This document shows, one piece after another, positions 23,045-35,189 of a stretch of 64,000 nt of DNA; the stretch's first letter is position 1, and each line of letters opens with the position of its first letter. This stretch comes from Membranipora membranacea. Taxonomy: Eukaryota > Bryozoa > Gymnolaemata > Cheilostomatida > Membraniporidae. The notes under the pieces are model-generated. The model saw only the letters and a program-made list of their open reading frames with translations, was not told the origin of the DNA and ran no database searches. The translations under genes and the position numbers were made by a program. The DNA is taken from positions 18,600,001 through 18,664,000 of the forward strand of contig OU612073.1 of the NCBI GenBank assembly GCA_914767715.1, written 5' to 3'.

Positions 23045-23173
23045 TCATTCGTCAAGTATAGCCCTGTTTTCTGCAATTGACTTTATAGAGGCTAGTTGAT
23101 CACCATAATTTTTGACAAGCATAAAATGCCTCAAATATAATTTGTAAACAGACACAGCTCGAGCTGATATACC
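23045..23173 (-). CDS. Candidate terminal exon, left arm
   Basis: Mirror of 36,619-36,747. A pyrimidine-rich acceptor (cttttctccttcag) opens a 42-codon frame (starting GISARAVSVYKLYLRHF) to a stop. The arms differ by one residue in it (E here, G on the right, in the SIA-NRAILDE tail). Not recognised; it may be chance. Confidence 0.25.
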   Translation of the reverse strand, partial: GISARAVSVYKLYLRHFMLVKNYGDQLASIKSIAENRAILDE

Positions 23174-23849
23174 CTGAAGGAGAAAAGTATTCACAAAAGG
23201 AAATATGTACCGTTTCTCAAATACTAGGAACATCTTAATTTAAGACTAGCTAACATTAACTCACCATCTTTACTTAAAAAAGACTTCCAGCTCAGTAAGC
23301 TTAAATTGAGTAGGTATTTAACATTATGTAACCCTTAATGTAGCCAAACTAAACTCTAGCCAATATTTCCTCCCAAAAGTAAGTATAATGCTGTAATGTA
23401 TACACACTCACATTGAGAGGGTCCGGTAGCTTTGAGGTGAGCCTGTTGGGGGGGGGGGGGGGCGATGGGTACCATGAGTGCTGGCTGGCATTTGCTTCAC
23501 TCTTAAGATAACCTAACAACCAATGAACTAATCCAGATCTGAGGAGACAAACGATGCCACCTACCACCACCCTCCCACAAGGACCCCACCAGGCGATCCA
23601 GCAGACCAGAATGCCCGACCCCCTCCACTCATAAGATAGCTGTTGAACAACTGCACCTCTTTAGTCAACAGCGACCTTTTCTTTTTCCCAATTGTTGGCT
23701 CTAAGAAGTTTGAAGATTGCTGACGGCTGTGTTTTTTTAAACTTATGGGATTTCGGAATAATTTCCTTCTCATGGACTTATTTTAGAAATAAAAGGAATG
23801 AGCAGTATTTACAGTGCATGAAAATTTGCATTATTTTATTATTGGGTGC

Positions 23850-24830
23850 TTTAAAAGTTACCTGATTGGTTTTGACAGTGTTAAGTAAGAGGCGATTTGC
23901 TTTGCACCACTCTACAACTTTACAGAGGTTTTCTTTCAAAGTTGGTGGGTCTGAGCAGAAAATATAAGTGTCATCTGAAAATAATATATATACCAGTTGT
24001 GGTGCCTATCTTATCAGATCATTTAAAAAGACTTAAAACAGAGTTGGGTCTATGCAGACCCCAATTTTTACTTTTTCTATGGTTGAACAAAAGTCGTCAA
24101 TGTTTACGCTCGGATAAATATGATCACATTAAATTTATGGCTCTTTGTGCAAAACTATAAAATGGCAGCTTTTTTAAGTAAAGTATCATGGTCGATAGTA
24201 TCGGATGCTTTGCTAAAATCTATAAAAACTCCTTGTTTGATTCAACTTTTGTTAAAACTTTTGTGTAATTTTTCCATTAATTTAGAGATAGCTAGACAAT
24301 TGTTTTTGCTTTCTCTTATGCCAAACTAGTTGGTATAAACTGGATTGTTTCAAAAAGTGAATGGTACACTTCAGCTTTGACCCAAAAGACTTGATGATCT
24401 TTGTAAGAGATTCATCATTAGTTACCAGGATATTTGCGATGATGAGAGATCCGTCAGCTCCGTGGCTACTGTCATCAGCTGGCTAGCTGTCGATTGCTGT
24501 TTTAGAGTCTCATCAACACTTCCCAGGTGTTTCACTTTTGCTCGTAGATCCTCAACTTCTCTGCTTGCGAAATCAAGCGGGTTAACCACCCGGGTATGTT
24601 CTTTTTCAATGGCTGCCATCCTCTATGCTAATTTCTGAATTTCTGACATAAGTAGCTTGTACTGGGTTTCTGTTGATATCTTATGTTCATCAAGTTTGTC
24701 TTAAATCTGTTGGAATTGAGATTCCCGATCGTTAGCAGCGCCATCATCCGCTGATGCTGACTTTCGAGGCAAGCTTTTACCCAAGATGCCATTATGTGGT
24801 AATGAGTCTCACCCAATTTAGCGGCAGATC
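23850..24830 (-). pseudogene. LINE remnant: ORF1 coiled coil and RT, left arm
   Basis: Reading on the minus strand from 24,830 there is first a helical, charged ORF1-like region (REVEDLRAKVKHLGSVDETL, open at 24,619-24,422). After a large internal deletion come RT pieces: one with FIDFSKASDTIDHDTLLKK (the RT motif carrying the first catalytic Asp), then one ending in EWCKANRLLLN. Stops and frame breaks run throughout. The left arm keeps more of ORF1 than the right, showing that the right arm suffered the deletion. Confidence 0.7.
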
Positions 24831-25960
24831 ACAATCGGATGATCTGTTCCCTGCCCCTACTTCCAGACAGCACTGATTTTTTATCCTTTTTCTGTTTCCT
24901 TTCTGGAATTTGTAGTATAGATTAGATCGATCAATTAGTAAGCTGCAGTGATAAGCGACCATGCAAGTCAAGCACAACCATTCGTAACGAAAGCTAATAT
25001 CATTTGATAGCAACATCTCCCTGCCTAAAGGGCTAGGGCACTAGTACAGTTTTTGTGCCCAAAGAGATATATTCTGATATCACATGGTCTGCGGTTTTTG
25101 ACCAGGATATAGGATAAGGATATAGCTATGTGGTTATTGTATTTAATGGTAATCTCCTTAAATGTATCATCTGGTCAGGTAATAAAATAGAAAATCCGGT
25201 TTTGTTGTGTCCGGGTGTTGAAGAAAGATCCGCTAGCAAGAATTAAGATCCTATCCCATGTCACAAGTTCTCTTAAGACTTTCCTGGTAATCAAAAGAAT
25301 CATTCATTGGATCAGAAGTAACAAGTAGTCATGAGTAGACCATCAAAATGATGTTTTTTTTAATTTAGCTATCGGAGCTGCGCACAAAATATGTAGTTTT
25401 ATTGCGAGTTGATTGTGCTGAATTACCATGTGCCTAACACTGATTAGCAGACACTAGCAAAAAGTGGCTCATATTGGCATTTCAATACAACCAGTGAGTA
25501 ATATGAAAATTGTGAGGATGTCATCAAAGTTTGCAGACAATTTGAGATTAAATCCTTGCAGGAGGTACAATGAATGATAATGAGATCAGTGTTCGGCCTT
25601 ATGTAAGACCCTAGAGGTAGTTAACAAGGGACCTATCATTCATGTAGGTCATTTATATCACCACATGATTACCGGCAAGCTTTTTTAATTTGCATCTTCA
25701 AAGGTCTGTAAGGTTCATCTATAAGGTTCATGGAGCTTTTGCATCTTTCTCATATAATGAGGTTCACATTGATTGAATGAAATTAAATAAATATGACATA
25801 CATTCATCAGATTGTGGTTACTTTTTCCAGGGATTTTTGATTGCTTTCGAGGTAAGGGTGACTCAGCAATACTGAACCACCACATCGATGTGCTCGGCAC
25901 TTATATCAAAGTCTGATTTTAAATATAGATTGCTAAGAGTGATAGCCAAATATGTACAAT
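24605..25960. other. Left-arm-only segment (about 1.36 kb)
   Basis: Absent from the right arm, where the flanks join directly at about 35,190 with only one or two bases of microhomology. The LINE ORF1 reading continues from the shared part into this segment, so it is ancestral and was deleted on the right. Bases 25,845-25,925 form an inverted pair with about 26,363-26,440. No gene. Confidence 0.7.
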
Positions 25961-27061
25961 CTGAAAATTAATTAAGCCAAATCTGTTGATAATAGACAGT
26001 TTTCTGAGCTCTTATTTATGCCTTGGAGTTGTCCTCTCTCCAGTTTGGTACTTTTTACCCACGCCGCATAGGGAAAACCTGCTGAAAGAGGGTTATCTTT
26101 TTGTAAATTCTTCCTTGACATAATTTGGCACTGCATATCAGCATTCCCCAATTTATTGTCTGTGCCTATCATAATTGGTTTGGTTTGTCATTATTAATAT
26201 TTAAATATTGTCAGGCAAGTTTTAATCTTCGTTCATAATGTCCTCATCTCATCCGTCAAAATAAAACTGGCAAATACCTCCATTTCTTCGATGGAAATCT
26301 ATTTGAAGTAAGATTTGGCTAAGTTAAAATTCAGCATATACATCAATCTTAGTGGTCTGAAGGTTTAATCAGCCTTTGATTTATGTGCTGGGCACATCAA
26401 TGTGGTGGTTTAGTTTTGCTGAATCACCCTTCGGTTGTAGGCATGAACAAGCCCTAGAAAAATGTCTACCTCATTATGTTGTTTTGTTTGTTGAGGTTTT
26501 TTCTGATGGGATTTTGGGTGTTGATCCACCGCGATCTTGACACAGAGCAGAGTCATTACCTGTCTTACTGTCAGATTTGTCATACTTCTCAGCTATGGCT
26601 CAATACTTATTTTCACAAAAATCAAAAATATTCTATCTCATCTGTCATCTGATTAACACGTTTTTTGGTTCAGATATATGTTCCTTGCTTAGGTTTGATC
26701 TTACAAGTTTTGTTGTTTGAGGGTCGGGTTAAGGTCACAAACATAAATACTCAGACCCAACAAGATTGTCTTCAGAGACAATAGGTGTGAATAATCTCCC
26801 CTAGGATACAGCGCATATAAATCATAAAGGCAAATTATATCGTTAAGCTTACTTAAAGACATCTTGTTACATCGTAAAGATACATGAAGATGTCGTGTCT
26901 CATGAGGTGACTGTACTGCATCAATGTTGAGATGCATGAACTATTTTTGGGTATGGATACGATGCGTTACCAGTGTATTTACATGTCATACCGTCGGAAT
27001 TACCATTCTTCTCAGTTATCGGGCCGATAACTCCATTACTTATTTTGATGAGAATAAAAAC

Positions 27062-27345
27062 CATTAGCTGTTATTTTGCTATCTGATTTGTAAATGTCTG
27101 TTGTTTGGGAGATTCTATGGGTGTGTATCACGGGCTCAAGTGTTGCTCCCCTCTTAATACAATCATGTATAGACAGCACCTGTACAGCTAAGTCACAAAC
27201 AGTTGTGCGCAAACATCGCAGAAAAATTGGTGTTATATACAGTATATACAGTCTTTTCTGTTGCCATAGTAAAGGACAACTCGTTGGAAGACGAATACTA
27301 TGACATGACCGAGTTTAAAAAAAGTTTTTTCTCTGTCTAAACAAG
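27062..27345. other. Left-arm-only segment (about 280 bp)
   Basis: Present between matched flanks gagaataaaaac and ggtgtagaatg, and missing at about 33,818 in the right arm. No tail, TIR or clear target duplication was seen, so insertion and deletion cannot be told apart. Confidence 0.6.
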
Positions 27346-28397
27346 AGGGGGTGTAGAATGTAGGATGTGGTCATATTTTATCAACGTTCCTCTGTGCAGA
27401 TACATGGACCAAAATCAAGTTAATGTGCTTTTGTTTTGTTTATTGGGCTAATTTTGAATATCAGGTGCGAAGATTAATTTATGTGCCCAAGTCTTGGTTT
27501 CAGGGATTTATTGTCCAGTGGTTGACAAGATTTACTTTTTTGCCAAGATATGCTTTAGCATCAAAATGTGTCAGAATTGCTGGCATCGTTATACAGACAG
27601 AGGAGTGAGCTCGTGATGTTCTCACTGCAAAACCAACATAGCAATGTGGATAGTAATTCGATAAGATAATTTTGCAAATTGTTCTTAAGTGTGTGTACGC
27701 TTTGGAAATCTGATTTCCTTTCATTATACGCGATTGAAAAGCTTGGCATAGGATTTAATGCATAGACTTGGTTTTTTCAATTTTCCCAGTTACAATGGAG
27801 CACAACTACATATTTGAACTCATTTTTTATATTTTGTCATAAATGATTCAACAGACAAGGTTGTTCATCTAACAGAATATCTGTCCGAAAATTTTGAAAC
27901 TTTCACCACCTCAAATTGGATGGTCCGGTTTCCTTACTCAGTAAACTTTGGCCCAAAAGACCATTTAAGCCAAAGGATTTCCACTCTAGGAAGCTGGTTA
28001 CTTTCCAGTACGACATTGGTTTTGACTGGCACAATTTGTTGGTGACAAAAGATGATATAACGTTGAAAAATAACGGAAACTTATCAAGGCCACTGTGACA
28101 TAGTGCAAAGTTATGGGGGAAAATCAAAGGAAATTTCTTCGTTACCACTGAAAATTGCCTGAGATTTTATGGCAGGATTTTCCCCTAGTAAAGTCTCATT
28201 TGACACCATTTGGGAGTCAGATTCATTTAATGATTTAGAGACTACTACTTATCCTGTTTGAAGGCTGAATTATTTTTATTCAAAAATGATGACCTTTTAC
28301 TGGAATGTTTTTGATGTGTTGTACAAATAAATACCAGAATCAAATGATGAAGTTGCAGCCCGTTGATTGATTATGCAGCAATAATTGACATGAGAAA

Positions 28398-28668
28398 AAA
28401 TGCACATTAAAAAAGATCTGAAGGTAATCATGTGCTGATATATATATATATGTATTTCTATCCACAGAACTCTAATTTTTCGCAATGACGTAATTGAAGA
28501 GACAAAAGAGCCTAGGATTCCACAATCAGAATATTCACATTCAGTGCAGAGTTATTTACAGACATAAATAAACCAATCATATATTTTTACAACCTTTCCA
28601 TGAACCTCATAAATGGCTTTAAAAATGCACATTAAAAAGATCTGAAGGTAATCATGTTCTGATATAAA
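28398..28668. repeat. Direct repeat pair in spacer
   Basis: A block of about 42 bases (beginning tgcacattaaaa and including gatctgaaggtaatcatg) occurs at 28,398 and again at 28,624. Nearby caatacaaccagtgagt recurs at about 25,485 in the left arm. Confidence 0.75.
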
Positions 28669-29179
28669 AACCTACATAAATAATGTCAATACAACCAGTG
28701 AGTGATATTTACAAACCTCAGAAATACTCTCTAGTTTAATGGAAGCTGGTTGACATGTGATGACCAAAGTTCTTGAACAACAAAAATTAATGTGTTGAGC
28801 TATTTCTAGCTGTTAGATCAAGCAAAGATAACAGTATAGATAAATAACTGAAATTTAGCAAAACAAAGTTGATGATGAGATTGCCCAATGTCATTTAGTG
28901 GACAAAGACAAATATTTTATCCTACATCTGTATGGACGCTTGTTTTGCAGACATTTTTACTGACATGTATATGATAACCTTAGATAACTAGGCTGGATTT
29001 ATCTGTAAAGGATACATCGGTGACAATAAATACAAATAATAAAGATCGAAGATTTGATTGATAGTAGGAATGAATATTTCTACAGAGTTGATTGAAAAGA
29101 TACAATTTTATAGGTCAACCAAATTAAATACTTGAACAGTTCATAGAAAAGCTACAACTATTATCCATTTGTCTTGATG

Positions 29180-31080
29180 GCAAAGGAATCAGGTTGATGA
29201 TGAGATTGCCAAATATCAGTGGATGTGAACAAATTATTCATATTATGAAATATGAAAAACATCTACATAAGGGTAACCTAACAACATGACTAATTGCTCA
29301 TAAAATCTCGGTCACCTCATCGTTCACTGGCGCTCAGCAGGAAAATGAAGAATTGGTATGAGGGCAAGGACATTACTGGGAAAGTTTTCTACATCTGTTC
29401 CGCATCTGTGGCCAAACAATGAAATGTGATTCGCTGATCCGATGATGTCATATATACATAATTGCAAACACATGGTTTTATCTGTCAAGACCCCCCCCCC
29501 CCCCCCACAATGAGGGGCAAGTGCTGACACAACCTTTTAGATGTAATGTAAAATGTGACAATCATTCATCAAAGATTGACCGCTTTTTACATGGATTTAT
29601 CAGAGAGTGAGGATATATATATATATTTATGATATAACTCATATTAAAATCCCGAGTAACTCATAGCCTATGTATCCTAGCAAAAAATGACAATAATATG
29701 GTGTATAAATATAAAAAAAACATATAAATACTCTAGACTGGAAACTACTGGCTTAGAGCGTCCTCTCTAATTCAGTGACACAACGTCACTGCGCTATTCA
29801 CTTTTTCACTGTAGCGGATAGGCCGGAATAGGAGCTATGTCCCTTCACATGTAACGAAAGTATAAAACACCCTCTTATTTCTAAATATGACCACTGAAAC
29901 TAGGTACACCCGGTGATTTTTTATAGAACTTATCCTGTCATTTTTTTGAGTGAATTTGCATTTCTAACCGCTGCATAATTCCACAGGACTAAGTGATTTT
30001 GTCTTCCGATATTCTCGAGCCTGTTGTTAAAAGATGCAACAGGTTGAGCAAAGCCTCAGACAGAGCAAGCAAACATTGCTATCATTCGACACTGTTTAAC
30101 AGTGATTGGTTACATTTACTTAATTATAGTCTTTTCTGTCTAGTCACTTTAATTTCCTTTGTATTTACTGTTTACTGTCAAAATCAACATGGTTCACAAA
30201 GAGGCTAGAATTGGTACCATATATGACAGATATGTATTATATTGTATCTTATTATGCGACAATTAGTGATTAATAGCAAATAAAAGTCCCAAATAAGCAG
30301 ATTCTGAACTGGGACATTCGATTTTTAGGGCACTCGATTGAGCATTCTAGGGGTGGCTGAGCGTCCCTGCCTCCCCTAGAACTACGGGCCTGCATCTACA
30401 GGGCCTAATCTAGCAGCATGAGGGTAAGCTAGCAACATGATGGTAACCTAGCAGCATAACTAATTCTCCATAAAGTGTTGGTGACCTCATCACTCACTTG
30501 TGCTCAGAGGGAAATTTAGAGTTGGGACTAGGTCAAGAAGATTTTTGAGAATATTTTCTGCCTTTTCTTCCACGCATATATACTATATTAAGTTGTGAAA
30601 CTCCTGTGCGTCACAACCTTCTCAAAGATGACATTGCCCTAATAACATATTTTGATCTCCTGCTCACCATCGGTAAATGATGAGCTGGTGACCAACATTG
30701 TATATTTGTTTTTGCCAACTGATGACATTGGGGTATGTCATCAAGTTAGCTTTCAGGATTACAGTGTTGTATCTAGGGTGCTGTTTTGCTTCATCTAACA
30801 GCTAGAAATAGCTCTGTGCACCAAAATTTGTGGTTTGAGAACTTCTTTGATGGCCAGCCTGTTTACTTTGTGGTTTTAGTTTCTAGCATAATTTTCCTGG
30901 CTGTCAGACCAAAAGATGTGGTCTGCTAGCATTTACAAATAATGCAAATACATGGTCTCAGCTGTTCATGGCCCCCTATAATGAGGGACAACACCTGACA
31001 GAAATCAATTGGATGAAATTAAGGATATGACAATCATTTATAAAGGTCTACTGCTTTCAACAGGGATTTATCACTGCCTG
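29180..31080. repeat. Diverged direct repeats in spacer
   Basis: About 29,180-29,610 and about 30,430-31,080 share a series of blocks in the same order. These include cacctcatc-type sequence followed by a gctcag block, a gcaaa-acatggt block, a poly-C or CCCC stretch, aatgaggg-caa, gacaatcatt and atttatca. They look like an old tandem duplication. A fragment of the long-TIR miniature element (29,628-29,706) lies between them. Confidence 0.6.
29628..29706. mobile_element. Fragment of the long-TIR miniature element
   Basis: Matches the inner TIR of the elements at 20,422 and 38,761 (ataactcat, actcatagcctatgtatcct, aaaaaatgacaataatatgg). No ends or target duplication remain. Confidence 0.75.
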
Positions 31081-31853
31081 CAACATGAGGGTGACTAAGC
31101 AAAATCACTTGTAGCGTTTATTGTGCAAAAACATATCATGCTAGAACTATTCTCATTAAAATGGGGGTTGTTGGTTGATGTCCCCAGCGTCAGATTTTAT
31201 ATTGACAGGTCATCAAAAAATCAGATATGCATACCTGGTAAATAATGCCTGTGAATTGTATCAGCATTTAGAACAAACTAAAAATTTCCCATCCTCAGCC
31301 TAGCTTTTTTTTTCTTCAAATAAAACTTCAGATGAACTGCATCATTTGTGAGGCACAAGACACATTACATTGAGTGTCAATATGTTTTAATGCAATCAAA
31401 AATAGAAAACTTGTTGTAAAATTCTCATGTATACAGTATGAAGCCCTGAATTTTGTGTTTGATTTCTTCGACTCATAGAACCCCTTGGTGAGAGATAACC
31501 TTGAAATTGTTTAGCGAATCAGAAAAAACTTGGCTGCATACCAAATTTTACACAATCAACTTTGATAGTGATCTTACGCAGATAAAAACATTTTTGCACC
31601 TGACCAAAACTTCAAAAACAACATACTTTCAAATATTTCTTACTTTTAAGTGAGCATATAATATATGTACTCGCTGACTTTGATATCGGATTTGCGTCAA
31701 CAGTTTTCGCTATCATGATTGATTATTAGGGTGTTCATAAATTAAAGGTGAAGCCTTACCTTTTTTGGGCATAGACGTATCACAAAGGAGAATAAAGCCT
31801 TTCAAAGCTATTTCTTACACAAACTCAGGCTCTGATTAATGAGAGAAGCATAG

Positions 31854-31862
31854 TATAAAAGG
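31854..31862 (+). promoter_or_regulatory. TATA box of secreted-peptide gene
   Basis: TATAAAAGG, followed about 30 bases later by an initiator-like attcagtact (31,881-31,890). The spacing is that of a classical core promoter, and the first exon would start near 31,885. Confidence 0.6.
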
Positions 31863-32539
31863 CGGATGCCGATAGCGTATATTCAGTACTGCACTGTAAG
31901 GGAGAGTAGAGGAGAGCATACAAAGGAGATCAAGCATCGATTTCTTAGGTCAGTTAACCTAAATTTCACAGAGATCTTTTTATATGAAATTGTTTAAATA
32001 GAAGACATCTGAACTTTTTAAGTATGACTGAGATTGTGTTCCATATTTACTTTCTATTTGATTTAAATTTGTTTATATAAAAGTTCCTGTGATCACCTTG
32101 CCTCCTACTGCAACACTTATTTAGAAATTGGAGGCAAAAGAAAATTTGTGTGTGAGAAATATTGAGATCATTTCTGCGTTTTCACTCTGGCATTAGTAAT
32201 TGTTCTTCCTTTAGATTAAGATTTTGTTACAAGATACTACTGTTAGTTTCAAAATATTAATTAATAGAATTGCATATATTGTGTGTTCTTATTAACACTG
32301 CTTGTTTCTTAATGTATTAGGAAAATAGCAGTAAAATGTTTAAATCATTTAAGATATTGTTCCTTACTATTCCTCATAATTTTCACAAAAATATCACAAG
32401 TTCATAAGTTTCGTTTCCTAAAGCTGATTCCTCTATCCCTATTTAACCTTACACTGTGAACGAGCTCTCTATCATAACGAACACACCTACTTATATGTCT
32501 CACTTTAAACTTTTTTCTTCTTTCAGCAAACATCCTGTC

Positions 32540-33159
32540 ATGAGGTTGGTAGCTGCTTTGGCGATTCTGATGATGATGATGATTGTTGTTGCCGATGGCT
32601 CTGGATCAAAAGGAAGATCAAGGAGATCAAGGAGTAAGTTTACTATGAACTCAGAAATTTGATTTCTACACCTCAAGAAATCATTATTGGTGTACTGCTA
32701 AAAAACAAATAAATGAAAAAGTTAAAGAATCATCTGTGCACAAGTTAGATGACACAGGGTCATCTTGGTACTCAGAAAAACCTACACACTAAGTTATCTT
32801 CTATATCTACTGATCTTGGAATCTTTACCCCCCCCCCCCATCAAACTTCTTCCGTTTTTGTGGTCTGAAGAAAATGCCTCAGAACTAATGTGGATATTAT
32901 TTCTTGCTGTATGTATTATTTTATCAGAAATATCAGGAAGCTTTTACAACTACAAATCAATTATGTGAACCAAGACTTTGAAAAATCACACGCATCACTG
33001 TTTATTTATCAGAGTGGGAAATACGGTGGCTTTATAAAAGTTGTGGTGTTTTGTCCAGATCAGTATCCATCATCTTCTCATGTCAAACTTTCATTTTATT
33101 CATGATATATTTATATTTATTTATGAACAGCCTGCAATAATCGCTACTGTAAGGGATAA
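32540..33159 (+). CDS. Small secreted peptide precursor, 3-exon gene model
   Basis: Proposed exons: non-coding about 31,885-31,948 (donor AG then GTCAGT), coding 32,527-32,633, and 33,131 to about 33,380. The middle exon follows a strong acceptor (ttttttcttctttcag). From the ATG at 32540 it encodes a signal peptide (MRLVAALAILMMMMIVVADG) and then a basic stretch GSKGRSRRSR with dibasic sites. The donor is GTAAGT in phase 1. The last exon adds a short Cys loop, CNNRYC, and stops at 33,157. AATAAA lies 200 bases on. The product would be about 40 residues: a leader plus a small basic peptide with one C-x4-C loop, as in a secreted signalling or defence peptide. The spacer is the only copy. Splicing and function are inferred; no homologue is known to me. 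Confidence 0.5.
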
Positions 33160-33357
33160 TCGCTATCACAGATCTGAAACTTGTGAGGGAGGCACTTGTG
33201 AATACATCTAAAGGTAGTTTGAACTTCTAACTGCAGCTACTTTACCTGCTCAAATGACACTATTTTTTTTATAATGAAACAGAATTACTGATTAGTATGT
33301 CTTTTCTTTTTACCTTTCATTGCTGTTATTTTTAACTGTCACTTAAACTTTGAAAGC

Positions 33358-33363
33358 AATAAA
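33358..33363 (+). terminator. Polyadenylation signal AATAAA
   Basis: A canonical AATAAA lies about 200 bases after the stop codon of the secreted-peptide model, in a T-rich 3' context. It closes the gene just before the right arm starts at 33,578. Confidence 0.45.
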
Positions 33364-34206
33364 GCCTCACTCAAACACTTCATAAGATGGGAATTGATTT
33401 CATATAGCACTAATAGAGATAAGATATTATAGATAAGGACATCAACGAGAAAAGTTTATTTTAAATCATGCCTTGCTCTAAACATATATGTCACTGTAGG
33501 GCAACAACTCAGAGTGCAATGTATTACAAATTTGATTGAACCAAACATTAAATACTTGAACAGACCAATAGATTGCCCTGACACATTTTGGTGCTAAAGC
33601 ATATCTTGGCAAAAAAGTAAATCTTGTCAACCACTGGACAATAAATCCCTGAAACCAAGACTTGGGCACATAAATTAATCTTCGCACCTGATATTCAAAA
33701 TTAGCCCAATAAACAAAACAAAAGCACATTAACTTGATTTTGGTCCATGTATCTGCACAGAGGAACGTTGATAAAATATGACCACATCCTACATTCTACA
33801 CCCCCTCATCCTACGTTTTTATTCTCATCAAAATAAGTAATGGAGTTATCGGCCCGATAACTGAGAAGAATGGTAACTCCGACGGTATGACATGTAAATA
33901 CACTGGTAACGCATCGTATCCATACCCAAAAACAGTTCATGCATCTCAACATTGATGCAGTACAGTCACCTCATGAGACACGACATCTTCATGTATCTTT
34001 ACGTTGTAACAAGGTGTCTTTAAGTAAGCTTAACGATATAATTTGCCTTTATGATTTATATGCGCTGTATCCTAGGGGAGATTATTCACACCTATTGTCT
34101 CTGAAGACAATCTTGTTGGGTCTGAGTATTTATGTTTTTGTGACCTTAACCCGACCCTCAAACAACAAAACTTGTAAGATCAAACCTAAGCAAGGAACAT
34201 ATATCT

Positions 34207-34482
34207 TGGACTACGGTACATACACGATGAAGAGCACTTTATCAATGACTTTCTGACTAAATGCCCCTCAGGTCGCTACCGCACCGTTAAATATCGGGGT
34301 ACATGGGGTAGAGACAGCTTTTTAAGACATCTCATACATACACTTAATAATATCCTATTCTAAAAACTTTTTATACAACAGAGATCTGATTTTTTCCATG
34401 TTTTTCTTTCTTGTCAGTATTAACAACGTATTTCGTGACAAATTTTTGTCTATGATAGTAATAAATCCATCCATCCATCCAT
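34207..34482 (+). mobile_element. 5'-truncated retroelement with (ATCC)n tail, right arm only
   Basis: Inserted between aaggaacatatatct and ctgaaccaaaaa, which are adjacent in the left arm. It starts within an ORF end (open for over 45 codons, including KCPSGRYRTVKYRGTWGRD and a final HTLNNILF stop), then a short 3' UTR, and ends in four copies of atcc. A truncated 5' end with a short-repeat tail is typical of a non-LTR retroelement. The target duplication is at most a few bases. The family is not recognised. Confidence 0.7.
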
Positions 34483-35189
34483 CTGAACCAAAAAACCTGT
34501 AAATCAGATGACAGATGAGATTTTTGATTTTTGTGAAAATAAGTATTGAGCCATAGCTGAGAAGTATGACAAATCTGACAGTAAGACAGGTAATGACTCT
34601 GCTCTGTGTCAAGATCGGTGGATCAACACCCAAAATCCCATCAGAAAAAACCTCAACAAACAAAACAACATAATGAGGTAGACATTTTTCTAGGGCTTGT
34701 TCATGCCTACAACCGAAGGGTGATTCAGCAAAACTAAACCACCACATTGATGTGCCCAGCACATAAATCAAAGGCTGATTAAACCTTCGGACCACTAAGA
34801 TTGATGTATATGCTGCATTTTAACTTAGCCAAATCTTACTTCAAATAGATTTCCATCAAAGAAATGGAGGTATTTGCCAGTTTTATTTTGACGGATGAGA
34901 TGAGGACATTATGAACGAAGATTAAAACTTGCCTGACAATATTTAAATATTAATAATGACAAACCAAACCAATTATGATAGGCACCGACAATAAATTGGG
35001 GAATGCTGATATACAGTGCCAAAGTATGTCAAGGAAGAATTTACAAAAAGATAACCCTCTTTCAGCAGGTTTTCCCTATGCGGCGTGGGTAAAAAGTACC
35101 AAACTGGAGAGAGGACAACTCCAAGGCATAAATAAGAGCTCAGAAAACTGTCTATTATCAACAGATTTGGCTTAATTAAATTTCAGAAG

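Larger units (their letters stand above)
13990..27574. repeat. Giant inverted repeat, left arm (13.6 kb)
   Basis: The reverse complement of 33,578-45,829. Paired coordinates sum to 59,819 at the outer edge and 61,152 at the inner edge, with steps where one arm has gained or lost sequence. The outer pair is 13,990/45,829 and the inner pair 27,574/33,578; similarity stops abruptly at both. In the Ser-rich ORF the arms differ by five residues in 314 codons, so divergence there is about 1 percent. Left-only sequence: about 1.36 kb (24.6-25.96 kb), about 280 bp (27.06-27.34 kb) and one extra 61-bp tandem copy. The arms mix virus-like genes, mobile elements and host exons, so this is a segmental inverted duplication rather than one transposon. 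Confidence 0.93.
27575..33577. other. Palindrome spacer, 6.0 kb single-copy loop
   Basis: Sequence between the inverted arms. It contains diverged direct repeats (28.4-31.1 kb), a fragment of the long-TIR miniature element at about 29,628, poly-C runs at about 29,490 and 32,830, and the small secreted-peptide gene model at 31.85-33.38 kb. The part 27,575-28,390 shows nothing I can support. Confidence 0.8.
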
